A stretch of DNA of 64,000 nt from Halopiger xanaduensis SH-6 (GTDB lineage Archaea; Halobacteriota; Halobacteria; Halobacteriales; Natrialbaceae): assembly GCF_000217715.1 (NCBI RefSeq), contig NC_015666.1, positions 2,244,270 through 2,308,269 on the forward strand, written 5' to 3'. The translations under genes and the position numbers were made by a program. This document shows, in pieces, positions 15,213 through 23,747 of the stretch. Under the pieces are notes generated by a model that did no database searches, was not told the DNA's origin, and saw only the letters and a list, made by a program, of their open reading frames with translations. Position 1 is the first letter of the stretch; each line of letters begins with the position of its first letter.

Positions 15213-16174
15213 TTGCCGATCGCCACCGTCACCTCGTCCTCATAACTGAGTTTCTTGAGGACCAACTCGTGGTCGCGGCCGCCGGCGATCGCGGACGCCT
15301 CGGAGACGCCCGGCCAGCCGATCAGTTCCTTCGACTTGGAGGGCGTCGGTCCCTCGTGCTCGAGCAGCGTCTCCTTGTCGAAGGTGACCACGCCCAGATC
15401 GAGTTCCTGCGCGGCCTCGAGCAGCCCTTCCTCGTCTTCCTTCCGGGTCGCGGTGCCGACGAACTCGACGTCCTCGAGTTCGTAGTCGGTTTGCTCGAGG
15501 GCTTCTTCCCAGGCCTCGAGGAAGCGCTCCTTATCGGCGCCGGAGACGCTGCCGGTGCCGATGACGACGCCATCGTCTTTGTTGCGCTTGAGGACGGTCA
15601 CGTCGTCGCCGACGAGGACCGCTCGCGGCCCCTCGAGTCGCGCGACCGGTCCGAGGTTCTCGTCCAGCACTGCGAGGTTCGTCTGGACCGTCGAGTCGCC
15701 GTTGACCACGTGGGCGTCCATCGCCTTTGCGCGAGACTCGACGCCCTGCTTCCCTGCAGCCTCCGAGGCGGTCGTCATCGCCGGCACGGCGCCCATCGTC
15801 GCCAGATCCTGCGCGACCTGATTCGCGCCGTGGTGGCCGCCCGTAATCGGGATCGCCCACGTCAGTTCCTCGTCGACCACGCAGATCGCGGGATCCTCCC
15901 ACTTGTCGTCGAGCAAGTGGGCCGTCTTTCGCATCGCGATCCCCGAGGCCATCAGCCCGACGAAACAGTCGTACTCGCCCCAGTACTGCTCGAACACGTC
16001 GCCGTGGTACTCGATGATGTCGATCGCTTCATAGCGATCCGCGAGTTCGGTCTGGATTTCCTCGGCCGTCTCGAGTTTACGCTCGAAGGAGATGATCGCG
16101 ATCTCCTCCGCAACTTCGCCGTCACTGTCCGGCGTGGCACAGTGTCCGCTGTCGTCGTTCGTCTCGGAACTCAT
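15209..16174 (-). CDS. cbiG: CbiG cobalt-precorrin-5A hydrolase
   Basis: 321 residues from the ATG at 16174, preceded by a GGGAGG-type element (CGGAGGGAGACG). An upstream ATG at 16261 would fall in the promoter and is rejected. CbiG core motifs: [36 protein letters not shown], and [20 protein letters not shown] (N-terminal and central domains), then [17 protein letters not shown] and [14 protein letters not shown]...[14 protein letters not shown] (CbiG C domain). It opens the lactone of cobalt-precorrin-5A and releases acetaldehyde. First gene of this operon; cbiL, cbiF, cbiC and cbiT are not in the window. Confidence 0.93.
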   Translation of the reverse strand: MSSETNDDSGHCATPDSDGEVAEEIAIISFERKLETAEEIQTELADRYEAIDIIEYHGDVFEQYWGEYDCFVGLMASGIAMRKTAHLLDDKWEDPAICVVDEELTWAIPITGGHHGANQVAQDLATMGAVPAMTTASEAAGKQGVESRAKAMDAHVVNGDSTVQTNLAVLDENLGPVARLEGPRAVLVGDDVTVLKRNKDDGVVIGTGSVSGADKERFLEAWEEALEQTDYELEDVEFVGTATRKEDEEGLLEAAQELDLGVVTFDKETLLEHEGPTPSKSKELIGWPGVSEASAIAGGRDHELVLKKLSYEDEVTVAIGK

Positions 16175-16239
16175 CGTCTCCCTCCGTTCCGATTGCTGCG
16201 TACGCTCACGAGAGAGACAATCAACTCCCTCCCTAATAC

Positions 16240-16275
16240 AACCTACGTTTCTCATATACAAGATAGGTTTACCTA
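16240..16275 (-). promoter_or_regulatory. Promoter with DtxR-like palindrome upstream of cbiG
   Basis: On the minus strand a TATA box (TATATGAG, 16251-16258) lies about 80 bases before the cbiG ATG. Directly upstream, where the BRE should be, is TAGGTTTACCTA (16264-16275), a palindrome with a 2-base spacer. It resembles the half-sites of DtxR/IdeR-family metal-regulator boxes (TTAGGTTAG.CTAACCTAA). A second arm, AACCTA at 16240-16245, lies on the other side of the TATA box and pairs with TAGGTT at 16264-16269. Metal-responsive control of cobalamin synthesis is inference. Confidence 0.5.
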
Positions 16276-16401
16276 AGCTTATTCTGTAATACTCCGTATT
16301 GAGTTGGATATCGGAGTTATTCGGGATAATTGGTCCTCAAGCGACGAAATAGCATGAAGAAAACTGCGAGCGTTCCTCGGGCTACCTCCTCAAGAAGCGG
16401 C

Positions 16402-17781
16402 CTACCCGTCGTTTTCTTCGGTCTCGAGGCGTCTCTTCAACATGTACACTGTAGTACCGAGGCCGGAAACTGCAGCGGGGACGCCGAATCCAGGGAGGCC
16501 GTCATCATCAGAATCTGCATCGGCAGCCGACGAGTTCGAACTGCTAGCTCTGGTTCCACTGCTCCCACTGCTGGAGGCGTTACTGCTTTCGGCACTGTTG
16601 ACCGACGGCAGATCCGCCATTGATGTTGTTGTCTCGTGATGATGGTTGAACGTCCCCAGAAGGACCCGGGAGTCGACGCTGTCGCCATTTTCGGGATCCG
16701 CCACGACCGTAGCTGAACCACCTGAGTATTCGTCGAAATCAGTCTCGAGTTCCCATTCAATCTCGCCGGTTCCAGCGTGAACGCCGTACATGGTCTGGTC
16801 GCTTCCACCGACACCCGTGTACACCATCCCATCGTAGACCGTTGGAGACGTATCGCCAGGAGTAATGTCGGTGAGCGCCCACTGCTCTTCACCTGTCTTT
16901 GCGTCCACTGCGTACAGTCCGTCGCCACCGGTGAAGACGAGTCCGTCGGCGACTGTTGGAGAAAGCAAATCCCCACTCCAAGATGTATCATACGACCACT
17001 GCTCCTCGCCTGTTTGCGGATCCAGAGCATACAGGTTGTCGCCGTGGATGTATAACGTGTCGTCGACGAACACAGGCGATGGGGAACCTTCGATCGAATC
17101 CGTCACCACCCGCTCTTGTTCACCCGTTTCCGGATCAACTGCGTACAGCGCCTCATCGTAGGCGGCGACGTAGAGGGTATCGTCATAGATAGCCGGCGAT
17201 GAGTCGACCCAGTCCTCAGGATCGAAGAACGTCCACTCGTGCTCGCCGGTCTCCGCATTGACTGCATCAAGTGTATGATCCCGTGAACCAGCGTAGACAG
17301 TATCATTATGAACTGTCGGCGATGAAGTCACGCGATCTTCTGGTAAGTCGAATTCCCACTCCTCGTCACCCGTCTCTGCGTCGACAGCGTACAGTGTATT
17401 GTCGAGAGCACCGACGTAAACAGTGCCGTCGACGACCGTTGGTGAGGAGCTAATCGGTCCTGGCTCATCAAAACGCCACACGTTTTCGCCTGTTGTTGCA
17501 TCAAGAGCGTACAGTCGTTCGTAACTAGAGCCAACGTAAAGCGTTCCATCGACGACAATTGGCGATGATCGCGGTGAACCAGGTCCGCTCCGTTCCCACA
17601 GCCTCTCTCCCGTCAGTGCATCGACGGCGATGAGGTTACCGCCATACCCTGAGGCGAAGATAGTGGGACCTGTCGCGGCTTCGTTCTGTAAACTATTGAC
17701 CACCGTCGTTGTTTCGGCGATGGTCAGGGATCCGCCGATCATACTCAGTACCGACCGGCGGTTTATTGTGGTCATCGTCAT
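16402..17781 (-). CDS. Surface PQQ-type beta-propeller protein with PGF-CTERM anchor
   Basis: 459 residues. The N-terminus (TTINRRSVLSMIGGSLTI) looks like a Tat signal with twin Arg at 8-9, followed by a weak hydrophobic core. Eight or so blades repeat the pattern SSPTVVDGTVYVG...LYAVDAETGEEEW. A Ser/Asn/Ala-rich linker from about 395 leads to DDDGLPGFGVPAAVSGLG and a basic end (YMLKRR). This is a PGF-CTERM signal for archaeosortase A processing and lipid anchoring. The exposed propeller may bind ligands or proteins. Codon use is more AT-rich than neighbours, suggesting transfer. ATGs at 17781 and 17775 are both possible. The upstream 240 bases are AT-rich with TATA-like GTTATATTTC near 17920. 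Confidence 0.85.
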   Translation of the reverse strand: MTMTTINRRSVLSMIGGSLTIAETTTVVNSLQNEAATGPTIFASGYGGNLIAVDALTGERLWERSGPGSPRSSPIVVDGTLYVGSSYERLYALDATTGENVWRFDEPGPISSSPTVVDGTVYVGALDNTLYAVDAETGDEEWEFDLPEDRVTSSPTVHNDTVYAGSRDHTLDAVNAETGEHEWTFFDPEDWVDSSPAIYDDTLYVAAYDEALYAVDPETGEQERVVTDSIEGSPSPVFVDDTLYIHGDNLYALDPQTGEEQWSYDTSWSGDLLSPTVADGLVFTGGDGLYAVDAKTGEEQWALTDITPGDTSPTVYDGMVYTGVGGSDQTMYGVHAGTGEIEWELETDFDEYSGGSATVVADPENGDSVDSRVLLGTFNHHHETTTSMADLPSVNSAESSNASSSGSSGTRASSSNSSAADADSDDDGLPGFGVPAAVSGLGTTVYMLKRRLETEENDG

Positions 17782-18025
17782 ATGTTTGTCTCCCTCCTAC
17801 CATTGTTCCGCGGAACCCAGCCACTGTGTAATCTGATCCCTCGGAGGTCTTTACTGTCTTCCATCTGTTACACTTTTGTTGTGACACTATCAATATTAAT
17901 CTATCCTCTATAGATGAAATATAACCAAGATATTACTTCGGAATGGTGTAACGTCGGACTAACAAGTACCAGCAGGGATGCTTGCTTAAATCGAAGTACT
18001 TGATGAATACGACTCGTAACACTTA

Positions 18026-21000
18026 TCAACCGTATTCCGGGAAGTGACACTTGTTTTCTATCGTCTTCTGGGCTTCATCGGGGTCAAAGTCCGGTCCGAT
18101 GTGGTTCCAAGTTGGAGAACACGCTGTCTGTCCAATCCGCTTAGGCTGCGTATCGGCTACTGCAGGAACACCACCATTTCGGACGACTGCGCCCGGCATG
18201 ATGACGATGACTTCGGTGGAACTCTCGAACGTGATTGGCTCATTCCTTCCAAGTTCTATCTCGGTGCCGTCGTGTAATTCGACCTCGATCGGTCGATGCT
18301 CGCGGACGTAAGTCAACCGTTCTGTATCGGCGGGACTACCGACCGAGGCGCTGACTTCGAATCGGGCATACTCTCCTTTGACCGTGCTATTCCAAGTGTT
18401 CGTCTGGAAGAACCAGAACTGCGGTGGGTAGGGTGTAATCGGAACACCCGGCCACGGTGCTCGGTTGTCACTCTGGATCGTCATCGGAACGTGCTCGGTC
18501 TCCGTGTCGAAGTCGGTGATCGTCTTGTTTTCGGGCCGGATCGCCGGATCCTGCTCCCGGCTAATATTCACGTGGGTCATGTACGTCGGCGATCCGGAAA
18601 TCTCGAACTGGGCGTCGTCGAGTACTGGCGATCCCTCGATCTCACCTGGATCGTACTCGACGTCTGCATTCACGACATCTTGTGCGAATCCGAGGATCTC
18701 GTCAGCGCTGTCGGTTCCGCCTTCACTCATCTCGTTGATCTCGTCTTCAAAATCTTCGACTTGCCCCTCGTACTGGTCGCCGATCCGCTCGATGTAGTGG
18801 TAGAGTCGATCGAAGTACGCCTTCCGGATCTGTGCCGTCAGATACTCGCCTGTCGTTTCGAACTCTCCGTCGGCTGCACCTTCGGAGAGGCCGGCGTACA
18901 CGAAGTCGTCTTCGACCGCTTTGATGTGATCGATAGCGCCGGTGATCGGCTCCGCGTCAGAATCCAGAAGCTCGGTTCGTTCGACGGTATACGCGTTGTC
19001 CTCCTTTTGAGCCCACTCGGTGAACTCGTCGTGGGTTCGTTCGAGTTCGATGCGCAGATCTTCGATGAGTTCATTCTCGGCGGGTTCGAGCGCCGTCAGG
19101 TCGTAATCTTCCTGAAACGAGTCAGACACGACTGCGTCTCGCATCTTCGCCTCGATGTCGCCGCTGTCTTCGACTTCTCCGCTGATTCTTCGCGCGTTGG
19201 ATTCGAGGTCGGTCTCGATCGTGCCGTACGACCTGACATTCATCGCATCGACGGGAGACTTGCGAAACGCGACGTTGAAGTTCTGGCCGCTTCCGACCTC
19301 GACCCGATTTTGGTCCGCGCGCTTGTCCAGTTCGAGCGACTGATAGTCGTACTCGATATCCGGACTCCGATCGAGGACGAACTCCTCGTCGTCGTAGTGC
19401 ATCCCCTCCTCGTAGAAGTCGTAGGTCGATTCGATTTCGACCTCTGTTTCGACCGTCATGTCTCCAGTAGGCGAGCGGGAAACCACTACTTCTTCGCCGT
19501 ACTCGCTCGCGTTCTCGGAGTCGTCGTGGACCCAGCGTTCGTCCGCCTCGAGGTCGACGTCAGCGGTCACGTCGATCTCGTGGATCGTCTCACTTCCCGA
19601 ATCAGGCAACGCATCGTGGTTCGCGTCCACCTCGTGAACGTTCGTGATCATCACGTCGAATTCCTCGAGCGAGTAGTTCCCTCCGGGTCTGTCCGGCTGT
19701 GGGAGATTCCCCCGTGATCTATCAGTTACGGACCTGTCGAGGCCGATATCGTAGAGCTCTTTCGTCATACTCCCGATGGTCCGATCCTCGTTGGTGTCGA
19801 TGTCTGGCGGATCGGCCTCTTCCTCGATCGAATCTTCGACCTCGTCCTGATATTGTTCGTCGGCTTCGTCGACGATCTCGTCGGTCTGCTCGACGAGGTG
19901 TTCGGCCTGATCGACGTACGTCTCCGCTTCGTCGACGTGGGCGTTCGCCGCGTAGTACGTGTACGAGACCTCGGCGGACTCGACGAACGGAATCCGCTCT
20001 TCCTCGTTCATCACCTCCATCTCCTCGAGTTCGCTTCGTAGCAACTCCGAGGGCTCCGGCACGTCGGGCAGCTCGCCGGTGGCCGAATCGCCGAATAACC
20101 AGTTCTGGACCGCACCGTCGCCGCAAAGTTGTTCCTCGATGTCGATTTCCTCGGTGCCTCCATCACTACCGTTGGTTTCGATTTTCCCGTCTCCGAGTTG
20201 CTCTGCCGCTTTATCGAAACCATCCGCACCATCACCGTTACCGCCGTCGTTGTTCGTGTCGGGCTTCTTTTTCTTTCCACCTCCCGTTCTCCCCATAGAG
20301 TCCAGCATCTGATACGACATGCAGACGTATTTCGGTCGCATGGTCCGATCGGCGTACGGGTCCGTCGTCCCGAAAACGTCGTGCTGGACGTCGAAGATCG
20401 CGTCGTTCATCAGGACTTCCGTGTGTTCCGGCTCGAGCACGCGCCAAAAGTCGTGATCGTCAGGCCTCGCTGTTCGGTCAAACCGATCCCAGCCAGCTTT
20501 GAAGTACGCGAGGAGATACAGCCGGGCGGCGGAGTGCTGGCCGAGGCCGGAGAGTTCGCTATTGAGATCCGCATCGAAGAAGTCCGCGTCGAGCTGGGAT
20601 TCGTACTCGGTCGTCCGTTCGTCCAGTTGTTTCACCGGTGCGCCGACCGTCACCGTGATCGGTCGGGTTTCCGTCGCCGTGGCGGTGCTGTGAATCTCGA
20701 CGTCTTCGATCGTCACCTCGAGCAGCCCGGCCTCGAGTTCCGTGTCGGCGTAGTCGCCGATCACCAGGTCGACCCTGTCGATCGCCTCGTCGGGCGTAAT
20801 CGCATCGTCGCTGGCGCCGTCTTCGGTTACCTTCGGGATGGAGACCGTCGTTTTGGTGTCGGTGCTGACAGTTTGTCCGGCAGCGGGCAGGCGTTCGTAC
20901 GCCTCGAGGTAAATGAGCAATTTGAGGTAGTTCTCGAAGTTCTCGTCGCGATCGTTCGCCGTCGCATCGATGGCATCGATACCCGTGTCGTTATGGACGG

Positions 21001-21256
21001 TTATGAGCGGTGCACTCACCGCGCTGTGACTCGCGTCGATCGACGCGGACCGGAGTTCCGACTGGGCCGCGGTGACGCTCCGGTCCATACCCAGTTCGGC
21101 TTCTTGATCGACGACCGGCGCTGATCGCTGCTCGAGGACCGCAATCGCCCCGAGACTCGTAACGAGCAACAGGACGGCGATCATCGCGAACGGGATGCGG
21201 GCGCGGTCGTCGTCGGCGATCGATACGGTTCGGGATCGTCTCTCGTGGGTCGACAT
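18026..21256 (-). CDS. Very large membrane-anchored protein of the pilus-like locus
   Basis: 1076 residues from an ATG (21254-21256) that overlaps the previous stop by one base (TAATG). The frame stays open upstream, but that part is antisense-like, Arg-rich sequence over the neighbouring gene. One N-terminal membrane segment (about 23-42, PFAMIAVLLLVTSLGAIAVL) precedes a long acidic extracytoplasmic region. A Gly/Asn/Asp linker with KKKK lies near 300, and coiled-coil-prone segments near 400-450. No C-terminal anchor is visible; it ends in KCHFPEYG. Cysteines near both ends could bond. It closes the operon and is probably an exported structural or adhesive part of the pilus machine; the family is not named here. 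Confidence 0.75.
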   Translation of the reverse strand: MSTHERRSRTVSIADDDRARIPFAMIAVLLLVTSLGAIAVLEQRSAPVVDQEAELGMDRSVTAAQSELRSASIDASHSAVSAPLITVHNDTGIDAIDATANDRDENFENYLKLLIYLEAYERLPAAGQTVSTDTKTTVSIPKVTEDGASDDAITPDEAIDRVDLVIGDYADTELEAGLLEVTIEDVEIHSTATATETRPITVTVGAPVKQLDERTTEYESQLDADFFDADLNSELSGLGQHSAARLYLLAYFKAGWDRFDRTARPDDHDFWRVLEPEHTEVLMNDAIFDVQHDVFGTTDPYADRTMRPKYVCMSYQMLDSMGRTGGGKKKKPDTNNDGGNGDGADGFDKAAEQLGDGKIETNGSDGGTEEIDIEEQLCGDGAVQNWLFGDSATGELPDVPEPSELLRSELEEMEVMNEEERIPFVESAEVSYTYYAANAHVDEAETYVDQAEHLVEQTDEIVDEADEQYQDEVEDSIEEEADPPDIDTNEDRTIGSMTKELYDIGLDRSVTDRSRGNLPQPDRPGGNYSLEEFDVMITNVHEVDANHDALPDSGSETIHEIDVTADVDLEADERWVHDDSENASEYGEEVVVSRSPTGDMTVETEVEIESTYDFYEEGMHYDDEEFVLDRSPDIEYDYQSLELDKRADQNRVEVGSGQNFNVAFRKSPVDAMNVRSYGTIETDLESNARRISGEVEDSGDIEAKMRDAVVSDSFQEDYDLTALEPAENELIEDLRIELERTHDEFTEWAQKEDNAYTVERTELLDSDAEPITGAIDHIKAVEDDFVYAGLSEGAADGEFETTGEYLTAQIRKAYFDRLYHYIERIGDQYEGQVEDFEDEINEMSEGGTDSADEILGFAQDVVNADVEYDPGEIEGSPVLDDAQFEISGSPTYMTHVNISREQDPAIRPENKTITDFDTETEHVPMTIQSDNRAPWPGVPITPYPPQFWFFQTNTWNSTVKGEYARFEVSASVGSPADTERLTYVREHRPIEVELHDGTEIELGRNEPITFESSTEVIVIMPGAVVRNGGVPAVADTQPKRIGQTACSPTWNHIGPDFDPDEAQKTIENKCHFPEYG

Positions 21257-22302
21257 TATTCGGTTGTCTGGACCGTCAGGTCCGCAGTTTCGATCGAAAT
21301 GTACTCCTCGAGGAGCGGTTCCGCTTCGGCGACGAACTCGTCCTCGCGCGGTGCGGGACGCAGCTCGTCGTACGTCCGTTCTAGGTCGTCGGAAATTTCG
21401 TGGTCGTGCATGTCCTCGGCGACCGTCTCCGCGAGCGCGTCGGCGAGCAGTTCGTTCGCACGCTCGGCGTTCGGATTCGAGCCAACGATTTCCTCGTTCA
21501 CGTCGTCCCGTAACTCCGCTCCGTCCAGCGCCAACGCGAGCTTCCGGTAGTCGTAGGTCGTCACCGCGTTCTCGGTGCGCGTCGACTCCAGGGCGTACTG
21601 GGTTTCGGCGACGGGGAACATCGCCTCGATGATCGTCGACGCGAGCGCGTTCGCGGCGGCCTCGAGTCCGTCGCCGCTCGTGCGCTGTCCCTCGTGGTAG
21701 GCGGCTGCAATCTCCTCGTAGTCGGCCCCGGCCATCGTCGTCGAAACCGTCCCGCTCGCGCTCGAGACGGCCACCGACTGCGCCGGTCGGTCGCCGCTGG
21801 TCGCGGTCCCGCCGAACGAACTGTCCTCGTAGGGTTCCCACGTCGCGACGACGTAGATCGAATCGTCGGCGCCGACGAGCTGTCTCTGAATCGCTGCGTC
21901 GACGGACGCTTCGACCTCGTGGCCGTACGCGAACGGCCGCGTACCGTCGTAGTCGACGTTCACGATCGCCGCCTCGACCAGGAGGCCGCTCGCCGGGCCG
22001 TATCTCGTGACGCGGTACGCGTCGGGTGCCTCGTCGGGCTCGTACCCGTCCGGAACGTCGAACTGATCCGTCTCGTCCACCGCTGCGACGCCGGACTCGT
22101 TTTCGGCCCGGAGGTCGTAGGTGATCGTCACGGTCGACCCGGTGACCGTCTGGTACGAACGATCCCCGCGGTCCCGATCGACCGAGCTATCGTCGCGCGA
22201 GAGGTGGACGCCGATGAGCAATACGCTTGCGCTGATAAGCAACAGCGCCAGCGAGACGTCCATCACGGTCGAAATCGCCCGGTCGGGATCCGGCCTCACC
22301 AT
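21256..22302 (-). CDS. Pilin-like membrane-anchored protein
   Basis: 348 residues. The N-terminus MVRPDPDRAISTVMDVSLALLL fits an archaeal class III (prepilin) signal: a charged stretch, RA, then a hydrophobic helix (about 14-31). The rest is acidic and beta-rich (TVTGSTVTITYDL) with a helical segment at about 205-330. Its ATG lies inside the end of the preceding gene (7-base overlap), and its stop overlaps the next ATG by one base, so translation is probably coupled. Likely a minor pilin or assembly part. Processing by a prepilin peptidase is inferred from the N-terminus alone. Confidence 0.75.
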   Translation of the reverse strand: MVRPDPDRAISTVMDVSLALLLISASVLLIGVHLSRDDSSVDRDRGDRSYQTVTGSTVTITYDLRAENESGVAAVDETDQFDVPDGYEPDEAPDAYRVTRYGPASGLLVEAAIVNVDYDGTRPFAYGHEVEASVDAAIQRQLVGADDSIYVVATWEPYEDSSFGGTATSGDRPAQSVAVSSASGTVSTTMAGADYEEIAAAYHEGQRTSGDGLEAAANALASTIIEAMFPVAETQYALESTRTENAVTTYDYRKLALALDGAELRDDVNEEIVGSNPNAERANELLADALAETVAEDMHDHEISDDLERTYDELRPAPREDEFVAEAEPLLEEYISIETADLTVQTTE

Positions 22303-22784
22303 ACTGCCACCCGGAGCGTTCCGGATCGAACGTCAGCCTCGTTCTCGACGGTGACCGGAACCGACCGCGTTGCAACGGAGGCGTCGTCGGGGATGCCGTC
22401 TTCCGCCACGTACTGCTCGACTGCGGACGGGGACGTGTCGTGGTTCGGATACCCCGACGGAAACGCTGCGTCGACGGTCAGCCGATTCGCATCCTCGTCG
22501 ATCGCCGTGATACGCACGTACACCGTCGCACCGGCTGGGAGCGGCTCGGTATCGTCGATACGATCCCTGAGCGTGGGATCGTCGTGCGCGTAAAACACGC
22601 CGTTGTCCTCGAGGTCGTCCCAGACGCGGTCGATCGTCCGGTCGGCCGTCGCGTGTCGGCTGGTTCCCGGAAGCACGCTCTGGTACGCAACCGCGTAGAT
22701 TCCGATCCCGACGACCAGGATTCCGACCGCGACGATCGCCGCGAACGGTTCCGTCTGAGCCCTAGACTGCGACCAGCGTGACAT
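22296..22784 (-). CDS. Small membrane-anchored pseudopilin-like protein
   Basis: 162 residues from the ATG at 22784. It starts MSRWSQSRAQTEPFAAIVAV and has one membrane helix (about 13-35). A soluble beta-rich part follows (ATVYVRITAIDEDANRL; TRSVPVTVENEADV). The RAQTEP N-terminus is common in haloarchaeal pilus-locus proteins as I remember them. Its start lies within the 3' end of the upstream gene and its end overlaps the next gene, consistent with a single coupled transcript. Confidence 0.75.
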   Translation of the reverse strand: MSRWSQSRAQTEPFAAIVAVGILVVGIGIYAVAYQSVLPGTSRHATADRTIDRVWDDLEDNGVFYAHDDPTLRDRIDDTEPLPAGATVYVRITAIDEDANRLTVDAAFPSGYPNHDTSPSAVEQYVAEDGIPDDASVATRSVPVTVENEADVRSGTLRVAVW

Positions 22785-23706
22785 CGTAGTTCCCTCCGTC
22801 GTCGAGCCCGATTGCCGGATGATCGCGGTCGAAATCGGCTTCACGTTCGATTTCGTTGTCCCGCTCGTGTACGTCGTCGATTCCGAGACTGCTACTCGTC
22901 AGTGTGCGTTCTGGTAATTCGTCGTCACCTGCGAATTCGGCGCTGTACTCGACGGGCTCCGCAGCGGGTTGGTGAAGGTTCGACGATCTGATTTCGATCG
23001 AAATCGTCCCCGAGCCATCGCGAAACGTCTCATCGCGGCTCTCCTCGAACGAACCGCTGCCGGCGTAGTCCCCTTCGACGGAGAAGCGAATCGCTCTCCC
23101 TTCGACCCCGTCGTATCGGAGTTCTACCTCCCGAATATTTTCTCTGATCCGATCCTCTCCCGGTAGGGTATCGGTTTCCGTTACTTCCACTGTGGTCGCT
23201 TCGGTGAGCGGCTCGAGGTCGTCGATCCCGGAGTCGACCGTGACTTTGCGGGCGTGAAGCGTGCCCTCGGCGACGAGTTCGTCGCCGGTGTTCTCGTCGT
23301 AGGCCGTTTCGACTTCGTCCTGGAACACCGCGAGCGCGTGGGTATCACCGTCTCGAAGTTCCGCCTCGTATTCGTCTTCGAACGACGCGCCGTCGGTGAG
23401 GTTCTCGAGTCGCTCGTGGCCGTTGACCGGCACGACGACGCCGTACGAGAAACTCGCGTGAGCGGTCCCGTGCTCGTTTTCCATGGTGATCGTCCGGCGG
23501 TCGACCGTCACGCGGTCGGCGTCGTGCTCGTAGGTCGCACTGGCGGCGTACTCGCTGCCCGTGGCCCCCTCGATCGCGTTCGCCGCCGCCGGCGCGTCCG
23601 GCGGCGGTCCCGTTGCGACACCCAGCGCGAGTCCCGCGAGCGCGACGCTGACGATCGAGACCGCGACGTAGGTGTACCACGCGTCGGCGGGCGTCTCCAG
23701 ATCCAT
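22762..23706 (-). CDS. Membrane-anchored protein of the pilus-like locus
   Basis: 314 residues from the ATG at 23706. One membrane helix near the N-terminus (YTYVAVSIVSVALAGLALGV), then an extracytoplasmic part rich in beta strands and acidic residues. An alternative GTG at 23751 overlaps the TGA of the TadC-like gene (GTGA) and would add 15 residues. A TATA-like TTTATATA lies 22-29 bases before the ATG, so an internal leaderless promoter could favour the shorter form. The C-terminus (GGNYDVTLVAV) overlaps the next gene by 23 bases. Family not recognised beyond its locus. Confidence 0.75.
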   Translation of the reverse strand: MDLETPADAWYTYVAVSIVSVALAGLALGVATGPPPDAPAAANAIEGATGSEYAASATYEHDADRVTVDRRTITMENEHGTAHASFSYGVVVPVNGHERLENLTDGASFEDEYEAELRDGDTHALAVFQDEVETAYDENTGDELVAEGTLHARKVTVDSGIDDLEPLTEATTVEVTETDTLPGEDRIRENIREVELRYDGVEGRAIRFSVEGDYAGSGSFEESRDETFRDGSGTISIEIRSSNLHQPAAEPVEYSAEFAGDDELPERTLTSSSLGIDDVHERDNEIEREADFDRDHPAIGLDDGGNYDVTLVAV

Positions 23707-23747
23707 GCCGTCGTTGGCCGCGGTACGGTATATAAAATCCAGTACGC

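Noticed and set aside
13629-15245. Plus-strand 538-residue frame opposite the cbiH genes
   Set aside because: It is the antisense shadow of two tetrapyrrole methyltransferases.
21257-21841. Upstream extension of the 1076-residue protein
   Set aside because: The extra 195 residues are Arg-rich and overlap the conserved neighbouring gene. The ATG at 21256 is coupled to that gene's stop.
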